DNA from: Nitrospiraceae bacterium
GTDB taxonomy: Bacteria > Nitrospirota > Thermodesulfovibrionia > UBA6902
Assembly (NCBI GenBank): GCA_020354155.1
Contig: CP070644.1
Coordinates: forward strand, 2,310,681 to 2,333,046
Reading direction: 5' to 3'
DNA length: 22,366 nt
The position numbers were made by a program, and so were the translations under genes. Below the pieces are notes generated by a model that ran no database searches, had not been told where the DNA came from, and was given only the letters and a program-made list of their open reading frames with translations. Shown here piece by piece: positions 22,202 through 22,366 of the stretch; within the stretch, counting starts at the first letter, position 1; each line of letters starts with the position of its first letter.

Positions 22202-22366
22202 TCAGGACTTCAGCAAACGCTGCTGTTGTGCCTGCAGAGTCTTCAGAAGCTGAAAGTCCTTTCTCTTCTCTGCCTCCCCTATTTTTATCCTCAGATCCTG
22301 AAGCATGCCTTTCCTGCTGTTTCCTTTCATACGCTTTACGCAGTCATTCAAAGCCCTCTGAGGGTC
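22202..22366 (-). CDS. dnaG: DNA primase, C-terminal part (partial)
   Basis: Only the last 54 residues lie in the window and the 5' part continues to the right. The fragment begins DPQRALNDCVKRMKGN and continues with LQDLRIKIGEAEKRKD, LLKTLQAQQQRLLKS. The phrases DPxRALNDCVKRM and LRxKIxEAEKxxD match the end of the DnaB-interacting C-terminal domain of DnaG as I remember it. Primase makes the RNA primers at the replication fork. The assignment rests on a short helical stretch, so it is not certain. Confidence 0.68.
   Translation of the reverse strand, partial: DPQRALNDCVKRMKGNSRKGMLQDLRIKIGEAEKRKDFQLLKTLQAQQQRLLKS

Noticed and set aside
1..22366. tRNA, rRNA, CRISPR arrays, toxin-antitoxin or phage genes
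   Set aside because: Reading the intergenic regions on both strands showed no tRNA T-arm pattern in context, no regularly spaced direct repeats, and no phage or transposase motifs.

Overview
The window looks like a stretch of bacterial chromosome of moderate GC, mostly housekeeping genes with a small accessory section in the middle. The order rpmE, DUF1385 (yqhQ-like), prfA, prmC, murA, his genes is the arrangement I associate with Nitrospirota and the former Deltaproteobacteria. Together with Na+-NQR genes, DUF302/DUF5661 proteins, an AsmA protein and many short palindromic intergenic repeats, it suggests an uncultured Gram-negative, perhaps anaerobic, organism of the Nitrospirota/Desulfobacterota type. 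This placement is tentative and comes from gene order and recall, not from a search.

Layout: 1-3369 (minus) holds the start of a Na+-translocating NADH:quinone oxidoreductase operon, nqrA-nqrB-nqrC, with the ribosome binding site of the next gene (expected nqrD) at the edge. 3580-4608 (plus) is a class I DAHP synthase, divergent from nqr. 4859-6544 (minus) is the ABC-F translation factor ettA; it converges on the DAHP synthase across a perfect 38-bp palindrome. 6866-8437 (plus) is a maf-dusB pair. 8623-8826 (plus) is a cold-shock gene with its own promoter, a structured leader and a strong terminator. 8905-9240 (minus) is a thioredoxin-like gene whose first CxxC cysteine codon is an in-frame UGA; I read it as a selenoprotein. 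9575-12019 (plus) is a large AsmA-family protein. 12250-13783 (plus) holds three small genes: DUF5661, an exported DUF302 protein and an FlK-like hotdog thioesterase. 13797-14606 (minus) is a membrane-anchored alpha/beta hydrolase. 14767-21114 (minus) is a tight DUF1385-prfA-prmC-murA-hisD-hisG operon, preceded by rpmE (21391-21597) with its own terminator, a small Cys-rich ORF, and the C-terminus of dnaG at the right edge.

Functionally, the nqr genes couple NADH oxidation to sodium export. The right-hand operon joins translation termination (RF1 and the methyltransferase that modifies its GGQ glutamine) to peptidoglycan precursor and histidine synthesis. RF1 reads UAA/UAG but not UGA, so competition at the selenocysteine codon would come from RF2.

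The most notable items are the unannotatable-by-default UxxC selenoprotein; a two-copy 152-159-bp inverted-repeat element (6606-6764 and 9316-9467) flanking the maf-dusB-csp-selenoprotein block; a CCTGCCGGCAGG micro-palindrome nested inside other dispersed repeats at several loci; and a low-complexity insert inside prmC. I see no tRNA, rRNA, CRISPR array or transposase gene.
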